Of a stretch of 49,772 nucleotides of DNA, positions 16,216-25,042 are shown in pieces. The DNA lies in the NCBI GenBank assembly GCA_965658025.1, contig CBFHQL010000012.1, forward strand, positions 1-49,772, written 5' to 3'. The translations under genes were made by a program, and so were the position numbers. The notes below the pieces were generated by a model, which saw only the letters and a list, made by a program, of their open reading frames with translations, searched no databases and had not been told where the DNA came from. Position 1 is the stretch's first letter; each line of letters starts with the position of its first letter. Source of the stretch: UBA3537 sp965658025. Its GTDB lineage: Bacteria; Bacteroidota; Bacteroidia; Flavobacteriales; Flavobacteriaceae.

Positions 16216-17010
16216 CTAAAATAAAGGTTCAATCACAATGTTCTGATTGGCCACATACTCACGCACCCAACGGTTTCCGCGCCTGTAAGCAATACCTGTT
16301 TTGTTGTCAATAAGAAAAACTCCATCGTAAATTGTAGCATGAAGTGTATGTAAAACAACTCCAGAACTAACATCTATTACTTCAAAACCATATGCCGTGG
16401 CATTGACCTGAATTTGTGGAATTTCTTGCTCAACAACCGGTGGAGCTACTGGCAAATCTTCAGGTACAGGTGGCGTGGGCACAGCTTCTACTGCTGTTGT
16501 AGTCACTGGTAGTTCTGGAACATCAGAAGGCGTTGGTACTGGTATGGATACTCCCGAAGTTTCAGGCACTTGTGCCACATAATTATAATTCAATGCAGCT
16601 ACGGATTCAAAAGCAGCGCGCAATGCTTCGTGATAGCTCTTTTTGTACTCTTTTTCTTTGGATGTCCCAATTGCTGACTTAAAAATGAGTTCATTATTAC
16701 AATCCCTAAACTGAACTTCAAGTTTAGTTTTCAAAAATGCTTTGAGTTTTAGAACATCTACATTCAACAACAGACAACGGTTTTCCGAAAGGTCTTTTGG
16801 GTAGTTTGCAGAACGTTCCAAAACAATAAACCCGTTTTTTTTCAATAGGAATTTTGTGAGCGAATTGACTTGATATTGATCTGCATTTTTTAAAAAATCG
16901 AAACGCTCTGGAACGGAAACATATTTGTAATTATTGATGTCATTTTGTGCAAAAACAAAGTTTTGACACATCATAAGTAAACAAAAAACAATGGCTAATG
17001 TATTTTTCAT
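16216..17010 (-). CDS. Secreted or periplasmic protein of unknown function with Pro-rich linker
   Basis: 264 residues from ATG 17010, where a clear signal peptide begins (KNTLAIVFCLLMMCQNFVFAQ); an in-frame ATG ten codons upstream (17040) would put charged residues before it. An N-terminal globular part (about 22-140, with RCLLLNVDVLKLKAFLKTKLEVQFRDC) is joined by a Pro/Val/Glu-rich linker (about 155-200) to a C-terminal domain with short beta strands (YGFEVIDVSSGVVLHTL, GVFLIDNKTGIAYRRGNRWVREY). I do not recognise either domain. The linker and signal suggest a periplasmic or envelope protein. It lies 40 bases downstream of the yjjG-type gene and may share its transcript. Confidence 0.7.
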   Translation of the reverse strand: MKNTLAIVFCLLMMCQNFVFAQNDINNYKYVSVPERFDFLKNADQYQVNSLTKFLLKKNGFIVLERSANYPKDLSENRCLLLNVDVLKLKAFLKTKLEVQFRDCNNELIFKSAIGTSKEKEYKKSYHEALRAAFESVAALNYNYVAQVPETSGVSIPVPTPSDVPELPVTTTAVEAVPTPPVPEDLPVAPPVVEQEIPQIQVNATAYGFEVIDVSSGVVLHTLHATIYDGVFLIDNKTGIAYRRGNRWVREYVANQNIVIEPLF

Positions 17011-17050
17011 TGAACGTAATTTTAAGTTGAATATACTCATTTTTTTAAAA

Positions 17051-17737
17051 TTATAAATACTGTTTAAGTTCCAAAAGTTGGTTGATGGACTCTATTTCAT
17101 TAGGGATGTTTTCTTTGTGGTAATTAAAACACACTGCATCTATACCAAAATTTAGTGCGCCCAAAATATCGGCCTCCAAATTATCGCCAATCATAAGACT
17201 TTGCTCTGTTGTGGCTTTAGCCAAATCTAATGCATGTTTGAATATTTTTGAATTTGGTTTTTTTACGCCTACCATTTCAGAATTGGTGACTGTTTCGAAA
17301 TAATGTGCAATCCCAGATTTATTCAATTTACCATGCTGCACTTCTTTGAAACCATTGGTGATGATGTGTAAAGTGTATTTGGGTTTTAGATAATCTAAAA
17401 TTGCTACAGTACCGTCAAACAGGTAGTTAAACGTAGAAAGGTGTGTGATATAATCATCAGAGAGTTTATAAATCAATCGTGTGTTTATAGCAATATTAAG
17501 CGCATCAAAAGCATCCTTTAATCGTGCAAAGCGCAAACTTGTTTTGTCTATTTTTTCTTCGCGATAAAGCTTCCAATAGGCCAAATTTATGGGCATATAA
17601 ACGTCTAAAAAAGAATTTAATTCGACTTCAATATTATTGATTTCAAAAATTTTTTCGAACGTCAATGCCGAGTTTTTGTCAAAGTCCCAAAGGGTGTGGT
17701 CTAAATCAAAAAATAAATGTTTTTTATGCTGATACAT
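17051..17737 (-). CDS. HAD-family nucleotidase, YjjG type (noncanonical pyrimidine nucleotidase)
   Basis: 228 residues. HAD motif I is FDLDHTLWDFD with Asp11 and Asp13; motif II lies in HIITNG, motif III Lys in GVKKPNSKIF, and motif IV in MIGDNLEADILGA. A helical cap lies between motifs I and II. The start MYQHKKHLFFDLDHTLWDF is typical of the YjjG subgroup, which dephosphorylates pyrimidine nucleoside monophosphates and limits noncanonical nucleotides. Substrate is inferred from the family. Its start overlaps the end of the upstream deacetylase-like gene by 14 bases, so the two are translationally linked. Confidence 0.85.
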   Translation of the reverse strand: MYQHKKHLFFDLDHTLWDFDKNSALTFEKIFEINNIEVELNSFLDVYMPINLAYWKLYREEKIDKTSLRFARLKDAFDALNIAINTRLIYKLSDDYITHLSTFNYLFDGTVAILDYLKPKYTLHIITNGFKEVQHGKLNKSGIAHYFETVTNSEMVGVKKPNSKIFKHALDLAKATTEQSLMIGDNLEADILGALNFGIDAVCFNYHKENIPNEIESINQLLELKQYL

Positions 17738-19031
17738 CGGTTTTGGAATCTAAAATAATATTAAATAAAGTCTTAAAATCAGTCCAACGATCCCACCCAC
17801 TAAAGGTATAGTTATGGAATATAGGTGTAAAGACACCATTCACATTTTTTACTTCTTGTATGGCCTTTTCTAAGGTCTCTTTTTTGTCTAAAAAAGAAGT
17901 GTGTGTTAATAACGAAAAATCCATCAATTGATAAGGATGAATCATCAAAGGGGTTTGGACTTCAAAACCTAAATCATAAAACAAAAATGGCGTACAGGTG
18001 CTCGCTCTAAATCCTATTGTGTCGGGATATCCCATAGAGAAATCTGAATGAATTTCTAAATCCACATAATACCGGTACGTCGCTGGAAGATTGACTTTGG
18101 AAAATGAGGCCCTCGCCTTTGTAGTGTTCGCGTTTATAACAGCGTCCAATCGTTGTTTTTCTTGTTTTAATTTATCAATATCGTCAAGCGCCAAAAATGA
18201 TGTTTTCAGTCCAACATTACAGTAATCTCTAATCGATTTTATTTGAGTTACAAATTCTTTTTTATTTAAATTGATACTTTTGTCATAGGTGGAGTAATCC
18301 CCCACCAAAAAAAATACATCAAACTTTTCTTTTGATTTTTTCTGACGATTTATAATCCAATTAAACGTGTTGTAAGGGTCTTTTTTTAACCCAAATAATA
18401 CTACAAAGCGATCATAAAATAACCTGAATCGAAACTGGACCAAATCAGACAAAAAACCACCTACAGTGCGTAAAAGCCCTTTGTTTTTAAAAAAATAGGC
18501 CATAGGCACATCAATAACTGGGTGAATTCGATAATGCTTGTTTTCAAAGACCGTTTGAGGGAAATGTTCCTTAAGTGCAGATTTTAACTTGTAGGCCCAA
18601 ATATCCACAACAGGTTGGTGCAAAAATTGATTTTGAAATGCAATACTATGTTCTTTAGTGAATCGACCATACACATCTTTTACATGGGGTAAATATTCTT
18701 CATATCGACTCAGCAAATAAAAGGCAGCCGAAAAAATATCAAAAGGCAGATGACTTTTTTCACCCACATAAAAAAAACACTTAGTATCGCCCCAATTCTG
18801 AACATTGATCTCCACATCCGATAAACCTTGATCAAAAAGAAGGCCATTACTTTTTATGAAAAACTCTGAACCAAGGGGTTGCGGGCCATAAGACATCTTT
18901 GGGCCAGTATGGGCAATAAAAACTTCTATAGTCGTCGTAAAATCTATGGGAATACCCAAGATACGGGTGCAAATTTGTTTAAATACAAACTTGAGTCTAC
19001 TGGTTATTTTTGGTGTATAAATGAGCAGCAT
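17724..19031 (-). CDS. Polysaccharide-deacetylase-like protein (DUF7033-type), probably without canonical metal ligands
   Basis: 435 residues. It matches my recollection of a flavobacterial family with an N-terminal extra domain (about 1-150, LLSRYEEYLPHVKDVYGRF) and a C-terminal NodB-like fold (HPVIDVPMAYFFKNKGLLRT; VFFLVGDYSTYDK; DFSMGYPDTIGFRASTCTPF; IHPYQLMDFSL). The usual DxD-type Asp pair at the first motif reads DVP here, and the usual GLHPS metal-binding segment reads GLKTS, so the His ligand is absent. It may therefore be inactive or use another chemistry. Family naming is from memory. The start shares one base with the radC stop (TAATG), and the 3' end overlaps the nucleotidase gene. 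Confidence 0.65.
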   Translation of the reverse strand: MLLIYTPKITSRLKFVFKQICTRILGIPIDFTTTIEVFIAHTGPKMSYGPQPLGSEFFIKSNGLLFDQGLSDVEINVQNWGDTKCFFYVGEKSHLPFDIFSAAFYLLSRYEEYLPHVKDVYGRFTKEHSIAFQNQFLHQPVVDIWAYKLKSALKEHFPQTVFENKHYRIHPVIDVPMAYFFKNKGLLRTVGGFLSDLVQFRFRLFYDRFVVLFGLKKDPYNTFNWIINRQKKSKEKFDVFFLVGDYSTYDKSINLNKKEFVTQIKSIRDYCNVGLKTSFLALDDIDKLKQEKQRLDAVINANTTKARASFSKVNLPATYRYYVDLEIHSDFSMGYPDTIGFRASTCTPFLFYDLGFEVQTPLMIHPYQLMDFSLLTHTSFLDKKETLEKAIQEVKNVNGVFTPIFHNYTFSGWDRWTDFKTLFNIILDSKTDVSA

Positions 19032-19708
19032 TAAAGCAAATTTTCATCGGCAAAACTAAAATAAGTTTTTTCTGTGACAATAAGGTGATCCAACACTTTA
19101 ATATCTAAAGTTTTAGCTGCTATTTTGAGCTTTTCTGTGAGGTTTCGATCAGAACGGCTAGGTTCCAATCCACCAGAAGGATGATTGTGCACCAAAATAA
19201 GTGCAACAGCACCGACTTCCAAAGCTTTTTTAAACAGCAACCGCGTATCCACAACTGTAGCTGTTATTCCTCCTTTACTCAATTGAATTTTTGTTAATAC
19301 CTTGTTGGAATTGTTCAAATAAAGCACCCAAAATTCTTCATGATCTAAGCTACCCAACAAGGGTTGCATGAGTTCAAAAACTGATGTACTAGAGGTTATT
19401 TTGGGCTGATGTTTTGTACTGCTCTCCTTACAACGACGGCCAAGTTCCATAGTAGCCATAATTTTAATGGCCTTAGCTTCGCCAATTCCCTTAAAACTAG
19501 TGAGTTGTGCTAATGAAAGTTTACCAACTTCATTTAAATTATTTTGAACACTAGATAACATAATTTTCGCTAAATCTACGGCGCTTACATCTTGAGTTCC
19601 AGATCCTATAATGATGGCTATGAGTTCTGCATCACTCAAAAAACGAGCACCATTATCTCTTAATTTTTCTCTTGGCTGATCGGCTTCCGACCAATTTTTG
19701 ATGGTCAT
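19031..19708 (-). CDS. radC: RadC-family protein with JAMM/MPN domain
   Basis: 225 residues from ATG 19708; an ATG six codons upstream (19726) is possible but MTIKNWSEADQPREKL is the usual family start. An N-terminal helix-hairpin-helix region (LSDAELIAIIIGSGT, LTSFKGIGEAKAIKI) precedes the JAMM metal-binding motif HNHPSGGLEPSRSD, with all ligands present, and the C-terminal VLDHLIVT segment. Once called a DNA repair protein, its true biochemical role is unsettled. It is the first gene of a tight unit with the deacetylase-like and nucleotidase genes, and follows the murein ligase gene by about 43 bases. Confidence 0.92.
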   Translation of the reverse strand: MTIKNWSEADQPREKLRDNGARFLSDAELIAIIIGSGTQDVSAVDLAKIMLSSVQNNLNEVGKLSLAQLTSFKGIGEAKAIKIMATMELGRRCKESSTKHQPKITSSTSVFELMQPLLGSLDHEEFWVLYLNNSNKVLTKIQLSKGGITATVVDTRLLFKKALEVGAVALILVHNHPSGGLEPSRSDRNLTEKLKIAAKTLDIKVLDHLIVTEKTYFSFADENLL

Positions 19709-19751
19709 TGAATTTTGGGGCATCATGTCTAAAATTTTTTATTTTGAAAGG

Positions 19752-21107
19752 TTAAATAATCATCTCGGGAAGGGTATCAAAATCCAAACCGCCGTAGTTT
19801 CCAGAACTCATAAGCAGCAAGGTCGTATCTTTATAATTTTGCGCATTTAGAAAATCTTGAAAGGCAATGGGATCTGTATAAACAGTTAAATTACTATGGT
19901 TGAATGCATTGGCTATTTGCGCTGCACTGATGGGTTTTAACTTTTTTATAGCCAAAGCACTTGGCGCATAAAATACCACAGCTTTATCGGCCATGGCTAA
20001 GGTTTGATTATATTCTGAAAGAAAATTCTCATTCAAACTACTATAGGTATGCAGTTCCAAACAAGCTACTAGTCGCCGTTGTGGATACTGATTTTTAACA
20101 GCCATAGTCGTTGCTTTAACTTTACTGGGCGCATGGGCAAAATCTTTATATACAACTGTAGAGTTTTGTTCAGCAATTTTTTCTAAACGTTTATTGGCCC
20201 CTTTAAACGAAGTAATAGCTTCATAAAAATCAAGTTCATCAATACCCATGTGCTGACAAATCCATTTGGAGCCTGCCAAATTATTTAAATTATGCGCACC
20301 AAATATTTCCAACGGCATGGGCCCTTCTGGAGTTTCCAAATATGTCGTACCATTGTCAATAGTGTATTCTGGTGTTTGGTACGGAAATTTACGAATAGGG
20401 TTATCACTGAGTTCAACAACTTCTTTAACAAACTGATCCTCAGTGTTGTAAGAGACGCTACCCCCATCCACTATACTGTCTACAAAAACAGAAAACTGTT
20501 TTTTATAGTCTTCGAAAGTTGGAAACACATTGATATGATCCCAAGCAATTCCACTTAAAAGTGCAATATTGGGTTTGTAGTGATGGAATTTTGGTCTTAG
20601 ATCAATGGGGGAACTTAAATACTCATCGCCTTCGAGGACAATAAAATCGTTGTAATCCGTCAATTTTACCATGACATCAAAGCCCTCAAGTTGAGCACCA
20701 ACCATGTAATCAACTTCTTTGTTGTGGTAATTCAAAACATGAAGAATCATCGCTGTAATCGTGGTTTTGCCATGACTACCGCCAATAACGACTCGCGTTT
20801 TATGTTTTGATTGCTCAAAAATAAATTCTGGATATGAGAAAATGTCAAGCCCTAACTCTTGTGCACGAATCAACTCTGGATTATCGGCCTTGGCATGCAT
20901 TCCAAGGATAATTGCATCCAAAGAAGAATTTATTTTTTCTGGAAACCACCCCATAGCTTGAGGCAATAATCCATGAGCAGATAATCTAGATTTTGAGGGC
21001 TCAAAAATAACGTCGTCACTGCCGGTGACTTGCATACCTTTTAAGTGCAAAGCGAGTGCAAGGTTGTGCATGGCTGCACCGCCAATGGCGATAAAATGAA
21101 CATTCAT
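19752..21107 (-). CDS. mpl: Mpl-type murein peptide ligase (MurC-like UDP-N-acetylmuramate ligase)
   Basis: 451 residues, the length of Mpl rather than a full MurC set. An N-terminal Rossmann-type domain (HFIAIGGAAMHNLALAL) is followed by the ATP-binding loop GGSHGKTT at 109-116, EGDEYLSS, and the C-terminal ligase domain (DFAHAPSKVKAT, RLVACLELHTYSS). Mpl joins the recycled tripeptide L-Ala-gamma-D-Glu-meso-DAP to UDP-MurNAc in peptidoglycan recycling. The choice of Mpl over MurC rests on the EGDEY and DFAHAPSK motifs and the leading GGAAMHNLA; murC would normally lie in the dcw cluster. It is a cytoplasmic enzyme. Confidence 0.85.
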   Translation of the reverse strand: MNVHFIAIGGAAMHNLALALHLKGMQVTGSDDVIFEPSKSRLSAHGLLPQAMGWFPEKINSSLDAIILGMHAKADNPELIRAQELGLDIFSYPEFIFEQSKHKTRVVIGGSHGKTTITAMILHVLNYHNKEVDYMVGAQLEGFDVMVKLTDYNDFIVLEGDEYLSSPIDLRPKFHHYKPNIALLSGIAWDHINVFPTFEDYKKQFSVFVDSIVDGGSVSYNTEDQFVKEVVELSDNPIRKFPYQTPEYTIDNGTTYLETPEGPMPLEIFGAHNLNNLAGSKWICQHMGIDELDFYEAITSFKGANKRLEKIAEQNSTVVYKDFAHAPSKVKATTMAVKNQYPQRRLVACLELHTYSSLNENFLSEYNQTLAMADKAVVFYAPSALAIKKLKPISAAQIANAFNHSNLTVYTDPIAFQDFLNAQNYKDTTLLLMSSGNYGGLDFDTLPEMII

Positions 21108-21149
21108 AAAACTTATTTTAGGGTAAATATACGCAGAGTCGCTAAAATT

Positions 21150-22070
21150 TTAATTGGGAGCGTGCATTAAAATGCGCTTTTTTTCATTTTTTGCTAAATC
21201 GAAATTTGGATTTAATTTCAATGCATAATTCAAATGCACCAAAGCGTCTTCTGTGCGTTGTTGTTTCAGCAATATTTTTGATATTTGAAAATGGGCTAAT
21301 TCAATCGGCACTCTATCCGCAGAATTGAAATCTGCTATAAATTTTCTGAATAAAAACGCAGCGGCATCAACATCCAAATCATTGGTCATGCACGCAAGGG
21401 CGAGATCATAATGTAGTGTATTGTTGTGTGTGGTGCATTCTTTTGTCTGACGTTGTTGGCTTAGACATGACGCACGATGACGAATCTTTACCCCTTTTTT
21501 GATGAATTTTTTGGACTGAATTTCGTCTTTTTTTTGTGTATAAATATAGGCTTTGGCAAAATACCCATTAAGCTCAGAGATTGCTTCCAATTCATCGGCA
21601 ATTTCCAATGCCTTGTTGTAGCTTCCACCCAAGAAGGAAGGCAATTGTACATAGAGTTCTACTTGAGCCCAACGAACTGCCCAATGAGACGGATCTAGTC
21701 TGGCGGCTTTGGAAAATGATTTCTTCGTTTGGCTAATCAACCCCAAAGCTTTAAACTTAGAACTTTTTTTGGCCATCATCCCTAGAACACCACCGTATTT
21801 AAAGTGGTAATTGGCTTCATTAGGTATTGCCAAAGTTAACTTTTCATAACAAGCAGCAGCACGTTCCCAGTCTTCCATTCGCCCATAAACATCGCCAAGT
21901 AACTCTAGTGCTTCTAAGTTGGTTGCATCATTAGAAACCAACTGCTCCAGCTTGGGTGCCAATGAAGTATAGGCCTTATCGTGCCACAACTCTTTAAATT
22001 CTTTTGGTATATTTTGGCTAAAAAGCAAAAGAGGAAAGCAAAAGAGCACTAAAAAATAGTATGGTTTCAT
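21150..22070 (-). CDS. Exported TPR-repeat protein
   Basis: 306 residues from ATG 22070, where the signal peptide starts (KPYYFLVLFCFPLLLFSQN); an ATG three codons earlier (22079) is also possible. The mature part is built of helical pairs with TPR spacing: NLEALELLGDVYGRMEDWERAAACYEKL, a mid-protein set with LGGSYNKALEIADEL, and a C-terminal AHFQISKILLKQQRTEDALVHLNYALKLNP. TPR proteins are protein-interaction scaffolds; no enzyme domain is present. It sits between obgE and mpl on the same strand with 40-50 base gaps. Partner and role are unknown. Confidence 0.82.
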   Translation of the reverse strand: MKPYYFLVLFCFPLLLFSQNIPKEFKELWHDKAYTSLAPKLEQLVSNDATNLEALELLGDVYGRMEDWERAAACYEKLTLAIPNEANYHFKYGGVLGMMAKKSSKFKALGLISQTKKSFSKAARLDPSHWAVRWAQVELYVQLPSFLGGSYNKALEIADELEAISELNGYFAKAYIYTQKKDEIQSKKFIKKGVKIRHRASCLSQQRQTKECTTHNNTLHYDLALACMTNDLDVDAAAFLFRKFIADFNSADRVPIELAHFQISKILLKQQRTEDALVHLNYALKLNPNFDLAKNEKKRILMHAPN

Positions 22071-22122
22071 CATGATCAATATCAGTACTTTTATCCCTTA
22101 AAAATAAGCCAAAAAAAACAAC

Positions 22123-23121
22123 TTAAGTATTGAGTTGTTTCCAAAGAAGATCTTTCAAAGGCATAATTCCTGTTTGCGCAGCAGATGAAATAAATAAATA
22201 ATCCACAGGCATTTCATCGTCGAGAATTTCTTTGAGTTCTGCCTTAAGTTCTTCATCCAACAAATCACTTTTAGAAATGGCTACAATGCGTTCTTTATCA
22301 AGCATTTCGGGATTGTAACGTCTCAGTTCATCCAACAAAATGTCATATTGGTTTTTTATATTATCGGCATCAGCTGGAATAAGAAATAAAAGAATTGAGT
22401 TGCGCTCAATATGACGCAAAAAGTAGTGTCCTAACCCTTTCCCCTCGGCTGCACCTTCAATAATTCCAGGAATATCGGCCATCACAAAAGATTGAAAATC
22501 TCTGTATTCAACTATACCAAGATTTGGCTTTAATGTCGTGAATTCATAATCCGCTATTTTGGGCTTGGCTGAAGTAATGACAGAGAGTAAGGTCGACTTG
22601 CCTGCATTTGGAAAGCCCACAAGTCCTACATCGGCAAGAATTTTTAACTCTATTGTGACGTATTTTTCTTCTGAAGGCATTCCGGGTTGTGCATAACGCG
22701 GCGTTTGATTTGTGGGCGATTTAAAATGCCAATTTCCTCGTCCACCTTTGCCGCCTTCACATAAAATAATTTCTTGATGGTGTTCGGTAATTTCAAATAA
22801 AACAGCATTGGTTTCTGTATCACGAACAACTGTACCTAAGGGAACATCTATAAAAACATCTGCACCATCAGCGCCTGTACTTCGACTTTTACTTCCGTGT
22901 TCGCCATGTCCCGCTCTAAAATGCTTTTTGAATTTTAAATGGTGTAGTGTCCATAAATTTTCATTCCCTCGAACGATGATATGACCTCCACGACCACCAT
23001 CTCCACCATCAGGACCGCCTTTGGTGATATATTTTTCACGATGCAGATGAACTGAACCCTTCCCTCCATTTCCAGAAGAAGCATATAATTTTATATAATC
23101 GACAAAATTACCTTCAGTCAT
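22123..23121 (-). CDS. obgE: Obg/CgtA GTPase
   Basis: 332 residues. The Gly-rich Obg fold fills about 1-157 (SSGNGGKGSVHLHREK, GGPDGGDGGRGG), followed by the G domain: G1 GFPNAGKST at 169-177, G3 DIPGIIEGAAEGKGLG, and G4 SKSD. No C-terminal OCT domain is present. Obg is an essential GTPase acting in 50S ribosome assembly, linked to the stringent response. It begins 10 bases downstream of adk, so the two form an operon. Confidence 0.96.
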   Translation of the reverse strand: MTEGNFVDYIKLYASSGNGGKGSVHLHREKYITKGGPDGGDGGRGGHIIVRGNENLWTLHHLKFKKHFRAGHGEHGSKSRSTGADGADVFIDVPLGTVVRDTETNAVLFEITEHHQEIILCEGGKGGRGNWHFKSPTNQTPRYAQPGMPSEEKYVTIELKILADVGLVGFPNAGKSTLLSVITSAKPKIADYEFTTLKPNLGIVEYRDFQSFVMADIPGIIEGAAEGKGLGHYFLRHIERNSILLFLIPADADNIKNQYDILLDELRRYNPEMLDKERIVAISKSDLLDEELKAELKEILDDEMPVDYLFISSAAQTGIMPLKDLLWKQLNT

Positions 23122-23131
23122 CTTTTTTAGT

Positions 23132-23704
23132 TTAAAGAGCGTCTATTACAGCATTCAAACGCGCTGTAATCGCATCGATATCGCCAACACCATCAACGCC
23201 ATAATATTTATCTTTTTTCTGATAATAAGATTTCAAAATAGCTGTTTCTTCATAATATATTTTGATGCGGTTACGAACAATTTCCTCAGACGAATCGTCT
23301 GCTCTACCACTCGTTTCGCCACGCTTCAAAAGGCGTTTTACCAAAACTTCATCATCGACCTCCAAAGCAATCATGGCATTCACTTCGGTATCATAGGTCT
23401 TTAGAATTTCGTCTAACGCTTCAGCTTGAAAAGTGTTTCTTGGGAAACCATCAAAAATAAATCCATTGGCCTCGGGGGTTTTGGCGACCTCATCGCGCAA
23501 CATATCAATCGTGACTTGATCGGGGACAAGTTCGCCTTTGTTCATGTACGATTTGGCCAATACACCCAAATCGGTTTGGTTTTTGATATTGTACCGAAAT
23601 ACATCACCTGTCGAGATGTGAATCAGGTTATAGGTTTCTTTTAAAAAATTTGCTTGAGTGCCTTTTCCAGCGCCTGGAGGGCCAAATAATACGATGTTTT
23701 TCAT
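23132..23704 (-). CDS. adk: Adenylate kinase
   Basis: 190 residues. P-loop GPPGAGKGTQ at the N-terminus, NMP-binding HISTGDVFR, the FDGFPRNTFQAEALD motif and a short LID (KRLLKRGETSGRADDSSEE) without the Cys4 zinc site. It interconverts ATP and AMP with two ADP. It is co-transcribed with obgE. Its upstream region is shared with divergent purK and contains a 22-base palindrome. Confidence 0.96.
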   Translation of the reverse strand: MKNIVLFGPPGAGKGTQANFLKETYNLIHISTGDVFRYNIKNQTDLGVLAKSYMNKGELVPDQVTIDMLRDEVAKTPEANGFIFDGFPRNTFQAEALDEILKTYDTEVNAMIALEVDDEVLVKRLLKRGETSGRADDSSEEIVRNRIKIYYEETAILKSYYQKKDKYYGVDGVGDIDAITARLNAVIDAL

Positions 23705-23730
23705 GCTGATTTTTAACTGTTGTCATATTG

Positions 23731-23752
23731 ATTCAAAGAATAATCTTTGAAT
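23731..23752. repeat. 22-base perfect palindrome between adk and purK
   Basis: Arms ATTCAAAGA (23731-23739) and TCTTTGAAT (23744-23752) are exact reverse complements with a 4-base ATAA centre. It lies 27 bases upstream of the adk start and about 68 bases upstream of the likely purK -33 element. On the adk strand it contains TTCTTTG, which is close to a -7 box, so a bound protein could block adk transcription. It could also be a hairpin in the adk leader. It has no T run that would make it a terminator. Confidence 0.5.
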
Positions 23753-23819
23753 AAAGAAATGAGATTTGGCCACAAAGATAATTAATTACAAAGGTTAAAA
23801 AATGTTTTGCCAAGGGATT

Positions 23820-23853
23820 TTGATGTAAGATTCCATTTTTAAGTGTATTTTTG
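23820..23853 (+). promoter_or_regulatory. Flavobacterial-type promoter for purKE
   Basis: TTG at 23820-23822, a 23-base spacer and TATTTTTG at 23846-23853 match the Bacteroidota consensus TTG, 17-23, TAnnTTTG exactly. The box ends 33 bases before the purK ATG at 23887. Confidence 0.65.
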
Positions 23854-23886
23854 CGGTAGAATTCAAACTTTAGCAATTTGGCAGAT

Positions 23887-25041
23887 ATGCATGTTTTCTC
23901 TTCTCAACATAAAGTCGGTATTTTAGGCGGTGGGCAACTTGGGAAAATGTTGCTCTATACAACACGAAAATTTGACATTCATACCTGTGTTTTGGACCCC
24001 AATCCCGAAGCGCCTTGTAAAATAGCATGTGATGAATTTTTTGTAGGTAATCTTATGGATTTCGACACGGTTTTTGAGTTTGGTAAAAAAGTAAATACAC
24101 TGACTATCGAAATTGAAAATGTTAATGTTGAAGCGCTAAAAGCACTTGAAAAAGAAGGCATAAATGTATTCCCTTCTGCGGAAACGTTGGCAACAATTCA
24201 AAATAAATCAAAGCAAAAACTTTTTTATGTAGATCATGATCTGCCCACTGCAGCATTTACAAGATATGCATATATAGACGAGCTTAAAAGAGCCATTGAG
24301 CACAATGTACAAACACTCCCTTTTGTGTGGAAAAGTGCACAATTTGGCTATGATGGAAAAGGGGTAAAAATTATTCGTTCGCTTTCCGATTTGGACGAAC
24401 TTCCAAATGTCGAGTGTATCGCAGAAACCTTAGTTCCATTTAAAAAAGAACTTGCCGTTACTATTGCAAGATCACCCAAAGGAGAAGTTCGTGCCTATCA
24501 AGTAGTTGAAATGGAGTTTCACCCTGAGGCAAATCAAGTAGAATATGTACTTTGTCCAGCAAGAATTTCAAAAGATATTACGAAAAAAGCTGAGCTCGTT
24601 GCTCTAAAAACTGCAGCAGCGTTTCATCATGTAGGGCTTCTGGCTGTAGAATTATTTTTGACAGAAGATGATGAAATCTTAATCAATGAAGTGGCACCTC
24701 GCCCACACAATTCTGGACACCAAACGATTGAAGCCAGCTACACTTCTCAGTTCGAACAACACATTCGCGCTATTTTAGATTTACCTCTTGGAGACACAAA
24801 AAATAAAGTCAGCGGTGTGATGGTAAATCTTGTTGGTGCAGAAGGACACCAAGGCAATGTTGTGTATAAAAACATTGAAAAGATTTTGAAATTAGATGGT
24901 GTAACACCACACATATACGGAAAAAAGGAAACACGCCCATTTCGCAAAATGGGACATGTTACCATTGTTCATTCCGAAATAGACAAAGCGCGTTCTATAG
25001 CACAACAAGTAAAAGAAACAATCAAAGTAATAAGCAAATAA
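23887..25041 (+). CDS. purK: 5-(carboxyamino)imidazole ribonucleotide synthase
   Basis: 384 residues from ATG 23887; an in-frame TTG lies three codons earlier. ATP-grasp protein with the N-terminal VGILGGGQLGKMLLY nucleotide-binding loop, FVWKSAQFGYDGKGV and the metal-binding INEVAPRPHNSGH. It carboxylates AIR to N5-CAIR with ATP and bicarbonate in purine synthesis. The mutase purE starts one base after its stop region, so the consecutive steps are coupled. Confidence 0.96.
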   Translation: MHVFSSQHKVGILGGGQLGKMLLYTTRKFDIHTCVLDPNPEAPCKIACDEFFVGNLMDFDTVFEFGKKVNTLTIEIENVNVEALKALEKEGINVFPSAETLATIQNKSKQKLFYVDHDLPTAAFTRYAYIDELKRAIEHNVQTLPFVWKSAQFGYDGKGVKIIRSLSDLDELPNVECIAETLVPFKKELAVTIARSPKGEVRAYQVVEMEFHPEANQVEYVLCPARISKDITKKAELVALKTAAAFHHVGLLAVELFLTEDDEILINEVAPRPHNSGHQTIEASYTSQFEQHIRAILDLPLGDTKNKVSGVMVNLVGAEGHQGNVVYKNIEKILKLDGVTPHIYGKKETRPFRKMGHVTIVHSEIDKARSIAQQVKETIKVISK

Positions 25042-25042
25042 T

